NCBI GenBank assembly: GCA_932521025.1
Contig: OW051469.1
Coordinates: 5,220,398-5,284,397 of the forward strand
DNA from: Oscheius onirici
Lineage: Eukaryota > Nematoda > Chromadorea > Rhabditida > Rhabditidae
Direction: 5' to 3'
Length of the DNA: 64,000 bases
Below, piece by piece: positions 20,951 to 31,100 of this stretch; position 1 is the stretch's first letter, and each line of letters begins with the position of its first letter. The notes beneath the pieces are model-generated. The model was not told the DNA's origin. It saw only the letters and a list, made by a program, of their open reading frames with translations, and made no database searches. Both the position numbers and the translations under genes were made by a program.

Positions 20951-21956
20951 CGACCCGCTGTCTCAGCTTCTCCATGCCAAGCCATTCGAGTCGGGCGTTC
21001 TCAATGCCGCCGATTCCACCATCGCCGTCACGGGGAACATCGGGAATGGCTGCTCCTTGCTCGACGACGTTGATGATTTCCCGATAATCCGGCTCACTTT
21101 CATACGACATTGACTGAATGAGCACGAAGATGCGCTTGAAGGGTCGCGGAATTCCGAAGTCGATCATCAGGATCACGTCGCGATTGTCCGCATCGCCGAC
21201 ACAGAAGTCCCCTGGCTTGATATCTCTGGAACATCAAGGGTTAGGAACATAGGACAAGAGACAGGGACACTAAACCAGTCTGTCCTACTTATGAACAAAT
21301 CCAATCTCGTGCAATCCCCAGATGGCCTGTAGAGTCTGCAGCGCGATGACGTAGACTGTTTCTTTCTTGAAGTCGTCGGCCGACAGTTAGGCAAAGATAT
21401 CGTGTTTCGAAATTGTTCGGTTTTCTCACAAGTTACACAAAGCTGAAGTTTTGTAATCAAAGAGCGTCTTAACTACAAAAATTAAGAGCAAAACCCACTT
21501 TCCTTGCTTGTTGGTAATGAGATCCGAATTTGAGATCACAATGATCCATAGCCTCCTTCCTCTCCCGATCCAATCTCTCGTGCTTCTTTTCCTCCTCCAG
21601 GGCTGCCTCATCGACGACGACCATCTGTTTCTTCGCTCCAGATTTCCTCCGACTTCCTCTCTCCCATTTAACCGACCCTGTCTGGAAAATTGTCTGCGTG
21701 GTAGCGGCGGAGCTCCGGATCTGTTCCTTGCTCCAGACTTGTCTCTTCGAGCTCCAGACTTTGGTGGTGGTCGAACTCCTGACCGCTCCTGTCTTCCAGA
21801 TTTCGGTCGAGCTCCGGATCGAATCGCCGACTTCGGTGGTCCACCTCCAGATCGTTCCTGTCTACTCGATTTTGGTGGCCGAGCTCCAGACTTGTCTCGT
21901 CAGGTTCCTGATTTCCGCAGCAGGTCGCCATCCCTTGGACGGCCTACTAGCGACAT
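20883..21956 (-). pseudogene. Casein kinase 1-like kinase relic with SGARPPKS repeats
   Basis: Starts MSLVGRPRDG, then an N-terminal basic repeat region (units like SGARPPKS, RSGARPKS, about 21,700-21,900). Synonymous third-base variation between units identifies this frame as the selected one. A TGA in the first unit sits where the matching unit has CGA, a C-to-T nonsense change. Further on come a charged coiled stretch (EEEKKHERLDRERKE) and CK1 C-lobe motifs: GLHEIGFVHKDIKPGDF, ILMIDFG and ESEPDYREI. The Gly loop, ATP-binding Lys and most of the N-lobe are missing. So is the segment between DFG and the late C-lobe. HRD is HKD. It could not be an active kinase. Nematode genomes hold many CK1/TTBK-like genes, often sperm-expressed, and this looks like a decayed member. 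Confidence 0.6.
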
Positions 21957-22640
21957 CTTTGAGAAACTGACGAGGTCCTAGTAGTTTTGAGCAACAAAAT
22001 AATAAATTTCGAAGAGATTAGGCAACTTTTGAAGAAAGTTACTATTTTGTAAGTTGAACAAAAAGTAAAACTCTCCGCTTTTGCTTCCTAATAACTTGTT
22101 TTATTGAAGAAGAGCAAAACTTTGTAAACATAAGAATAGGTTTTTAGCGTCATGTTTATAATTCTCCGCTGGAGACCAACAAAATAACAAAAAATCGCAA
22201 ACAACTGGAAATGACTCGAAAAAAAATTACAAATTTTCAAACTTTGGAGAAGAACTAGAATAGAAGTTTTGTCAAGATTAGATCGTAACTTTGAACTTGG
22301 AGTTAGTGTTCGCTCAAGTTGTAAGTGAGTCAGATTGAGAAAAGAAAGGAAGACTGGGGAAAATAACATCAGGGAGCAGAGAAGACCGCTTGACTTGGTT
22401 AGAGTTCAGAAGAAAGCGGTTGACTGAAAAGGGATTAGCCAGTTGTTTCGAATAATGGTAAGACTGAACCTTGAAAAAATAGACTAATAAGGAACGCCGC
22501 AGCCAGGTGGCGAAGGTGGTTGGTTAGAAACACTAAGTAAGAGATCAGATGTACCTCCTGTCTGTGGTGACTTTGTGGAAAAACAACGTTTTGTTCATTA
22601 TTTCAAAATACGTGTTGAAAGGAAAAACAAGATGTGAAAG
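21957..22640. other. Intergenic, no gene seen
   Basis: AT-rich spacer between the kinase relic and the dehydrogenase. It probably includes the dehydrogenase 3' UTR and the upstream region of the relic. No structure noticed. Confidence 0.5.
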
Positions 22641-24007
22641 TTAAGCAGCAGACTTTTGACACCCCGCTTCTTCGTGCAACTTGGTCATTCTGTGTCTCTG
22701 ATAGTAATAGATGGGCATGATCAGATACTTCAAGATACTCCATGGGAAAAGGTGCATCATCAACATCTAAAAAGTATTTTTTCAAGCAAAAATCTGAATC
22801 CTTGCCTGGATTTCGTGGTTGAAGCAGCCAGATGTCTTCTTGACCAGACCGAGAGAATTGACAGCTTCGCGAGCAAAATGTTCTGGTGTTACCACGAAGA
22901 TACCTCCTTTCTGAAGAACTGTATGTCAGAAGCCGTTAGATCCCTGGCAGTTGTCAGAAGACATAAAACCCTTGTTCTTACCTCATAATATACCATTTTT
23001 GTGGCAATGAGTGCCGGTGTGAGGCATTGAACCGATATTGACTTGTACTCTCTGTCGATACACTCGCACAGGAAGGACATTACTGCCTAAAGGTTCTATA
23101 AATTTTCATCTGGTTAATGTAACTTACTTTTGAGGCACAATAAGCCGCCAAGAGGGGAATCGGTCGGTAGCCTTGAGACGACGAGAGAACGACGATTCTT
23201 CCTCCTCCAGACTTTTCCATCGCTGGCAGGACAATTGAGAGGAACTGGAAAGAAACTGAGGGTGTGGACAAAAATAATAGAGAAGGGAGAGAGTACATGA
23301 ATTTAGAATGATGTCCTACCTCTGCTGATCCGAGACCATTGATCTTCAGAATTTGACGATCAGCGTCTGGATTGTCTCCATATCTCTCGAGATTTTCACG
23401 ACCAACTCCGACACTGTTAACTGAAACTCAAATATGGCTCGATTTTAGTTAAAATATTACCAACAAATCCCACATCAATGTCTTCAATATAGCGACGAAG
23501 GTTCTCGTAATCGTCGGAAGCAAAGTCAAAAAGGAAGGTCTTCACTCTGGCTTCATGATGTTTTTCTGTATTTTTTAATCTCTTTCCATAAAAAACTTAC
23601 CCAAAAAGTGTTTGACGTCGTCGAGTTTTTTCTGCCTTCTTCCAATCAGAACAAACTTTTTCAGACCACGTTTTGCCAGCTCATATGTGTAAGCGCGACC
23701 GATTCCGTCAGTTCCTCCAGTGACAACTGAGAGTCTTGAAATTTCCCCGTTTTTCTGTCACTTACCCGTCCATCGGTTCTCATACTTCTTCAAATCCGGC
23801 TCATAGAAAAATGGAGCAATGATATACACGAATACTGCTTGAAGAAATGCGAAAAGAGTCCTAGATCTTAATACTTTGGCAAACAAAACAGCTACCTGAA
23901 GAGTCTGTAGCCGATATAGATAAAAGGAAGTAGATAGAGCATTAGGAGACCAGGTCGGGCGTGGAACTCGACCGGCGTCAAAAGACTATCCCTCAGTTCG
24001 ACCCACA
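22641..24007 (-). CDS. Short-chain dehydrogenase, HSD17B12 / steroid dehydrogenase-like
   Basis: About eight or nine exons give roughly 320 residues. The N-terminus is hydrophobic ([17 protein letters not shown] and [14 protein letters not shown]), as in ER-anchored HSD17B12/very-long-chain 3-ketoacyl-CoA reductases. Cofactor and catalytic motifs are all present: TGGTDGIG (NADP site), NSVG, the Ser in VVLSSSQG, and YCASK (catalytic Tyr and Lys). C. elegans relatives are let-767 and the stdh genes, which act in fatty-acid elongation and sterol or ascaroside metabolism. The exact substrate cannot be assigned. The last intron has a GC donor (CAG|gcaagg, boundary at 22,805/22,806), and the other junctions are ordinary. 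The C-tail ends in GCQKSAA. Intact in every exon. Confidence 0.88.
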
Positions 24008-24882
24008 TAGTCTCTGAGATCCGATACGGAGATACAGCTGTTTCTGAGAGAGATACGATGAGTTAGGAAGTACAGGGCGAGAATTATGACAAGAGGACGT
24101 GTATTTAAGAAAATAGAGAAGGATATAGGAAGTAGGTAAAATAGAGTAGGTAGTAGGAACAGGCATGTGAAAAGATTGTGATAACGCAAAAAAAAGAGAG
24201 GGTAAGGGAGAATCGAAAGAAGAAAACTACCTAGAGATTCAGTTTTTGGAACTGGTAATTCGCCAAAAAGAATCAGTTCGTCCCTGCGCAACAAGAAAGA
24301 AAGGAGCCTCGATGACCTCTTGACCAGAATTATTCAATGAGGCGAGAGGAAAGAGAGACCGGTTAGTTCGGCGAGAACGAAAACTTTATAAGAAGCGAAG
24401 GGGAAGTGATTGCACAAGTAAGTACCGGGAGGCCAAGAACAACCCCCCCCCCATGCACTAACTATGTGACTGACTGGATGGACAGAAACACGTTCTGATG
24501 TAGGGGGAGATGACAACAGGGGGATCTAAAGGAGAGAGTGAGGATAGAGTCACATGACAAAATAAAAAGGGGAGCTTTTGAAGATTTGAGTCCAGATTAC
24601 CAAATCTTTACCGACCTTAGGTTCCAGAGTCCTTGTGGACTACTAGATTTAACGTACGACCTGTCTGACCAGAGGCTGGTCTTTTAAGACTGACCGGACT
24701 AGAGTCTATCATGATGACCTGTCAGGCCAGATTCTTTCCCTCATAACTAGTTCATAATTGTTATTGTATCGAAAACTACTATTCTAACGTTTGAAACATA
24801 CAATTTTTAGAACATTTTGACGCTTTTTTTCGTTAAAAATCGCTTTAAATACCAAGGACCCGCAAACTTTGAACAACTCCAA
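24008..24882. other. Intergenic
   Basis: Upstream of the dehydrogenase. A C-run is at about 24,446-24,455, and two similar blocks gacctgtctgaccag and gacctgtcaggccag lie at about 24,658 and 24,717. No gene seen. Confidence 0.45.
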
Positions 24883-25122
24883 ATGAGCGCACCTCAGGAA
24901 GCTCCTACCCCGGCCACGGAGAGAAGGATCAGTACTGGGGCGTTGCAGCATCTGCGGAGGCAAGAAAGAACCTATGTTCTACGAGAAAAGCTGCTGGAAC
25001 AGTACGCTGACTAAATGGTTGCCAACAGAATCGACGACGACGCTGACCCGGAAATTGTGGAAGCCATCCAATTCGCCAAGGATAGACGGGAGGCTCTGAG
25101 GAATTCTATGAACAACGCCTAG
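24883..25122 (+). CDS. Small charged protein with an in-frame TAA
   Basis: One frame of 80 codons from ATG at 24883 to TAG at 25122, interrupted by TAA at 25012-25014 that is followed at once by ATG. Both halves are highly charged and helix-prone (RRQERTYVLREKLLE before, EIVEAIQFAKDRREALRN after) and show the same C/G-rich codon use. A 3' AATAAA lies at about 25,146. Readings: a 27-base intron (gtacgc..caacag) that keeps frame but is unusually short; a nonsense mutation (pseudogene); readthrough; or a sequencing error. No family is recognised. Confidence 0.5.
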
Positions 25123-25528
25123 GTTGATGAGCCACATTTTTCCATTAAAATAAACATCTCAGGAAATTCCGTTTTGTCGTATTCTCTTTCTTTGACGAGG
25201 GGAAATTTACTGTTACGTGTTCAGATTCCTACAACCTTTTTGTTCTGAAACTTTTGGTTTTCTTTGCACAACTTTTTGTTGGATAACGTTTTTCTACAGA
25301 GTTATTTCGGAATTTCTGTCATATGACAGTTTTCGTAATTCATACAAGGTAAAAATATCGAGCAAAAGTAGAGTAGGAAAAACTGACAATGAGGGAGAAG
25401 TTACTAAAACTGCGCGAATCTACCATCTCTTTGGAAGACCAAGTTTAATAAAACTAGAACACCCCAACCGCCAGGATACTTTATTAACAGCATGTGTCTG
25501 GTTTGAAAATCTATATCACTGTCGTCAG
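25123..25528. other. Short convergent intergenic region
   Basis: Holds the 3' ends of the two flanking genes, including the minus-strand AATAAA at about 25,478-25,483 of the phosphatase gene. Nothing else seen. Confidence 0.45.
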
Positions 25529-27009
25529 CTACAAGTTTCTTCTTCTAACATCTCCTTCTTCTTCGTTCTCAATGTGATCTTCAACGACTTCAACCTGCGC
25601 TTCTACAATGATCGGGACAGTCTCTTCAGCTTTTTTGGTTGTTCCGCTGAGGTCATATCCGAAGAGACTGAAGAAGGCGTCACGCACAACATCACGGACA
25701 ATTTGTCCGAATGATTCAGGAGCGGCCTCTTTCGCTTCTTGGTTCTCATTTAGAGGCTCTTCCGCTTTTTCGGCTACAACCTCAGCCTGTACCTCCTGTT
25801 CATTATTTTCCTCTCCATTTTGTTCCGGACTCTCTTCTTCAGTATCTAGCTCAGTCGGAGTTCTGATGATAATTCCGTCCGGCTCCGGATTCGATGGGAA
25901 GCCCATGCGCCTCAGGCCGTACCAGACAGTCCAGCCGAGATTGACTCGAACGACGCAGGCCGCGTTACGATATCCCTGGAAACCGGAGCAGGAGAAAATG
26001 CTCAAGAGGCCGTTGTTTTTGCCGTAAAAGTTGTAGCCCTCGGAGAAACACTGAAAAAAGTTTTTCTGCTTTAAAAATAAGCTCACCTGTCCTCCGAGAA
26101 GAATCAGCGGCAACTTGAAATTCTGCTGAAACATGTCGATGACATCGTCTCCGAACAAGGTTCCTTTGAAACCCCTCGTTTTGTTACTCCAGAATCCGCT
26201 CAGATTTGGATCTGGATCACTCCAGAGGGTATGCATGGCCAAATTGCTAGTAGAAGGGTCAACAAGAGGCTTTGGGATGTCCTCAAACGATTTCAACGAC
26301 TCCATTTCGGGACTGATACAGCCGTGAACACAGGGGACCTGAAACTTTCCGATGTCTACTATCTGTTCTACTTCTTACCGAATTCTGAATGACAGCAGCC
26401 AGCGGCAGATAATTGAAGAGCTCGTTGAACTTCCTGTGAAGTTCTTCTCCAGTCTGCTTGCTACAATAAGCCAATTTGAGCTGAACATCTTGACTAAAGC
26501 CGAAAAAGAACCTTCCTAACTCGGTCAAGAATCCGTGCTTTGAGTTGACTTCAATAGTCTCGTGTTTTCCTCTGAGAAAGTAGAAGTTCTTGGGATAGCG
26601 CAGTTTCAGAAGGCACAAAGCCAAGACAATTTCTGCACCGGAGAATCCAACATCGACATAGTTTCCCAGAAAAATGTAGCGGTTCGAAGAGATTCCCGAT
26701 TTCGGCTTCTTTTCGTGCAGATTCATCAGTCCGATCATGCGAAGAAAATTGTCTCGATCGCCATACAAATCTCCTATTACCCAGCACGGAGATTTGACTT
26801 CAACCATCATTTTTTCGTTCCTCAGGAAATCGATGGTCTCATCGCAAATCTTCGTAACAGTTTCGGGCGAAAACATTCTCTGAAATTGAATTTTTCAGAT
26901 GTTTCTATAAGGTAGAACATACCAGTTTGTCGTAGTTCAAGTTTCCACCGAGCAGAACCTGAAGGTACTCGTCAATTTCTTGAGCTTCCATGCTTGGGAA
27001 GATGTCCAT
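25529..27009 (-). CDS. PPP-family (PP1-like) pseudophosphatase with acidic C-tail
   Basis: Four exons: start MDIFPSMEAQEIDEY, then the PPP catalytic fold. Compared with PP1, GDIHG is GDLYG, GDYVDRG is GNYVDVG, RGNHE is RGKHE, RAHQ is LGGQ and FSAPNYC is FSCSGFQG. Four of the six metal ligands (H66, D92, N124, H248 in PP1 numbering) are therefore replaced, while the D of GD, the VHGCISP histidine and WSDP are kept. The reading frame and splices are clean, so this is a maintained gene with a probably dead active site, not a decaying copy. A C-terminal extension of about 120 residues, rich in Glu (about residues 300-420), follows the fold. It may act as a scaffold or as a competitor for PP1 regulators; that role is inference. 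Nematodes have large, partly sperm-specific PP1-like expansions. Confidence 0.85.
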
Positions 27010-28103
27010 TCTAAAGAAGAGTTTGCAAACTAGCAAAGCGAGACTTTTTTATATTTTTTGGAAGAGGGAAAACTTTCGAACTTCAAAAACAAACTTTTGG
27101 TAATTACTATAGCAATCCATCCGCTTTGTAGCTTTTTCGAAACTCCTAATTGCTGGAGGATTAGTTACACTTTTGGTGTCTTTACAATTTTACTCGAGAA
27201 GCTAGACAATTATTTGAAGTTATCTTTACTTTTGTTTACAAAAGCATACAAAGGTTTTGTCAGCTATTTACAATCAGACACAATTAGACGGAATGCTACA
27301 GATCACGAAGTCCTTTCGCAACTTGTAGTCATCTTATCCGCAACAACATGTTTTCCAGCTGGCCATCTGGTCCAAATCTGTGTGGAATATCCACATCATC
27401 CTCAGTACCCACTCAGCTGTCGGCATGGTCTTGACGCGAATACCAATGGCAACAGTGAGCCAACCCATGCGGCGGGGAGCCAACTTTCTCCCGCCTGGAG
27501 ACTGTATTGTTTGTTTTCCTTCAAAACAACTTGTTTATTCGCAGATAGTTTTCTGTTTGAGATGCTTTCTTTAGATTTAGACTTGATTTAGACTTGATAG
27601 ACCCATTTTAGATTTGTCTACAATTTACTGTTTTTTTGCCTTGTTCATTGTTTTGAACAATTGTCCACCATTCTGGCAAAAAAGTCGTAGTTTTCAGAGA
27701 CGTCTCCATCCTTTTTAATATAAACGTATCGACAGTTAGAGTACATTGAGACTCCCCCATTCCCACTTTCTTATCGGTCATTTGGAGTTTTGTTTACACT
27801 GTCTTGTCTGAACGTTTCCTCTTCTCTCTTCCTCGTTTCGTTATGACCTTTTTACTCTTTTCATAAAAGCTCTCATAGCATCGTTCTATCTTCTGGTCTG
27901 TTTACACAGAGCCCACCCATATCGTGTCGTTTACATAACTGTTCCATCTCTCACTCTCCTCCATGTTGCGGTGTGTTGATTGATCGATACAGGTTGCCCT
28001 CGTAGTTCTCTGTTTCCCGCCAGTCGTGTCCACAATCGGCTCGCGTGCCCGCACCGGTGGCAGCCGGACTGTCTAGTTTAGGAGAAGAGCTGGAAGAGAC
28101 AAA
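27010..28103. other. Intergenic, upstream of anoctamin
   Basis: AT-rich at first. A GC-richer patch at 27,330-27,520 is open on both strands for 45-60 codons but has no splice support. It probably contains the anoctamin promoter. No other feature. Confidence 0.4.
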
Positions 28104-31100
28104 ATGAATGGTAAGTCTCGTACTGTTTAGAATCTTTTGTCAAATCTAACAATAAGTTCTTATAAAAACTTTCAGGGGTCGCGGCTTACCAGGCGGAGCT
28201 GGATCGCGAAAAGGTGGAACTTCTCTGGAGGATAGGTGTGTTTTCCTCCCTTTTATCTTTCTTTTCAAAATTGACGAGGCAGAGGAAATTATCTCTTGAA
28301 CCAAGTAGTTATAGCAACAAGATAGCTAATTACGAAATCTAGGAGATTCAAATCATTTTCGTATCATCCAAGTGGTCTATTTCTATCCAGAAAACATCTC
28401 TAGTTTCTTTGAACCATGTTCATTGAGTCAGCTGAGAGTGTAATGTCCCATCTTTTAGTCTGCACTAGCGTCCTGACTCTCACGGTCAGTCTCTGGGTGT
28501 GGGTTGTCCTTCTCATCTCTCTCGGTCTAAAAACGAGAGAGATGGCCTTCATTCCTGTTGACCGATCTTTTCAAGACTGTTTTAATTGTTTTCTTGTGAA
28601 AACCAAAAAATCTTGCAAAAGAGCTCCATCCGTTTTCTGATGTTTCTGATCCCTAATTTACGGTCTCGATTTCAATATTTTCAATTGACTCATGCCACAA
28701 AATGTTTTTTCTCTATCGTGCGGCTTCACTTTCGTCAGATTGACGTTGTTCGTTCAAAGTGAAAATTTCCATTTAATTGCTTACAAATATAATGGTGTAC
28801 TGGCGAAAGGCTTCGTGAATACGTAAGTTTTTTAGACTTTTCCTTTTTATTTTCTGTTTTCTGCTAACCCGTATTTACAGATCCCATGTCCAATGAGGGA
28901 GACGAGATCGACATACCGTTTGGTAATGCCGAAGAGAAGAAATACAGTGTAGGTTTACAAGCAAGATCAGTGAAAAGACGAATTTTCAGCACGAAACGGC
29001 GGACAGAAAGAGGTTTCTCAGTCTGGAATGGGACGAACAGTGCTACTTTCAGGATGGAAAACGACAAGTGAGCCTGACTCTGATATTTTTGAATCTTTTG
29101 TCACACTTCAACGGAATTGTGCTTCAGATTGACTATGTTTTGGCCTATGAGGACGATCCCGGCACATTCGTCGAAATAATGGACATTGTTGACATTGATG
29201 CCGACGCAGGTGTTTTGGATGAATTGCCGGAGCAACGAGGCAAGAAAAAGATCTCTCTAGACAAAATCAACGATCAGAAGGAGAAGATGAAGAGGAGGAG
29301 GGAATATTTCGAGACGAATCTGCAAAAACTTGGCCTAGAACTGGAGAGGAGGGAAATTGATCCATTGGTTTGTGTTCTTCACTATTTTCTTTTAAACTTT
29401 TTTATTTTCTAGCTAGGCAAGACGAAGTTCATCCTGATCCATGCCCCGTTTCACGTATTGGAAAAACAAGCTCAAGTTTTGGGAGTCAAGCTCCCTGTCA
29501 AAGAATGCGACATCGATTTTCGGGTAAAAGCTTTTCTCTTTTTTTAGTTTTGACAAATTACAGGACACGAAATACACACCCGGAATAGTTGACCACACGC
29601 TGGCAAAGTTCCAAATTTTTGACTTCCAAGAGGAAGACAAGAAGCTGTTGGAAGAGCCGGAATACTACATGGCTCCGTACTCGGCTGATCGAAGACAACA
29701 GTAGGTTTTTGACCTGGACGACCTAATCTTTCAGTTTTGTAAACTGGGATCGTCCAGATGTGCTCTTCCCCAATGCTGAGCGTTCCCGAATGGTCTACGA
29801 CATTCTGACTAGAGCGAACTACGACAAGCCTGGAAACTCTCAAGCGTGAGTCCCTTCCTTTCCAACGTTTAACATATTTCAGAATTCAAAAACACTTCGG
29901 AATCGACCGACTCTTGGCTAGTTACACCTACAACGCTGCTTATCCTCTGCATCAAGTTCTTCGAACAGAAGAGGAAATTGTCCGAAGTGGAGCAAAAGAG
30001 ATCTCACAGCGAGAAGTCTTGAAAAAGTATTGGGTCAACTGGAGAAATATTTTCAAATATCAGCCACTGGACTGTATCAAGTTATTATTTGTATGTTTAC
30101 TCTTAAAAAAGGTTTCAGACGCTACTTCGGCTCAAAAGTGGCCTTCTACTTTGCCTGGCTCGGCTACTACACTCGATCTCTCTATTGGGCAGCTTTCGTC
30201 GGAATTCTATGCGTCTCTTTTGGTTTCATCCAGCTTTCCGAAGACATTGTTAGGTGAGATCTATATTTTTTCATTCTATTTTTGAATTTAGTAACGACAT
30301 TTGCGGAACCGACGGAATTGGAAACACGACAATTCTGTGTCCGTACTGCGAGCGATATTGTGACTTTGAGCAACTGAACAAGAGTTGTTTCAATGCCAAG
30401 GTGATTAAAAAAAAGGAAAAAATATGAGATTTTGCAGATGTCATTCCTCTTTGACAACACGGCTACTGTAATTTTCGCCGCAATCATGAGTATCTGGGCC
30501 ACTTTGTTCCTCGAAGGTTGGAAAAGATATCATGCCGAGATAGCCTGGAAATGGGGACTGATGGATGTCGTCGTTGATGAGGTAACATTTTCATTATTTT
30601 TGGCAAGGATTACTTATTTTCAGGATTCAATCCGAGCGGACTTCCAGTACCGAGTAAAAACAACCCGGTTCAATCCAGTCACCGGACTGAATGAGCCTTA
30701 CCTGCCCTGGAAAAAAAAAGTCGCAAATTTCTTTGGATCTGGTGTTACTGTCCTTTTCTTCGTGAGTCTTTCTCTTCTTTGTAACTAAGGAAATATTCAG
30801 ATTTGCTTGGTTCTGGCAGTGGTCTTCGGAATGGTTATCTACAGAGTCATCGTGATGAGACTTCTCTCCTTGGCGGACAGTCCCCATTTGGATAACTTTG
30901 CCTTCTTGATAGTCACTACAACAGCCGGTATCATCAACTTGATCGTCATTCTCATCATGAATTACGTATCTTTTGTTCTTTCTGCTGAAACGTGAGAAAC
31001 TTCTAGGTCTACAACGAGATTGCTCTCCGCTTAACCCGTTGGGAATGTCCGAGAACCCAAGCTGATTTTGACAACAGCTTCACGTTCAAAGTCTTCCTCT

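Noticed and set aside
21508-21981. 157-codon plus-strand frame with APDFGG..PDRS repeats and a hydrophobic start
   Set aside because: Shadow of the minus-strand SGARPPKS repeats; silent third-base changes fit only the minus frame.
24640-24740. Repeated gacctgtc..gaccag blocks
   Set aside because: Two short copies with mismatches; no larger repeat structure.
27058-27591. 177-codon plus-strand frame
   Set aside because: Begins at TTG rather than ATG, AT-rich, no splice or homology support.
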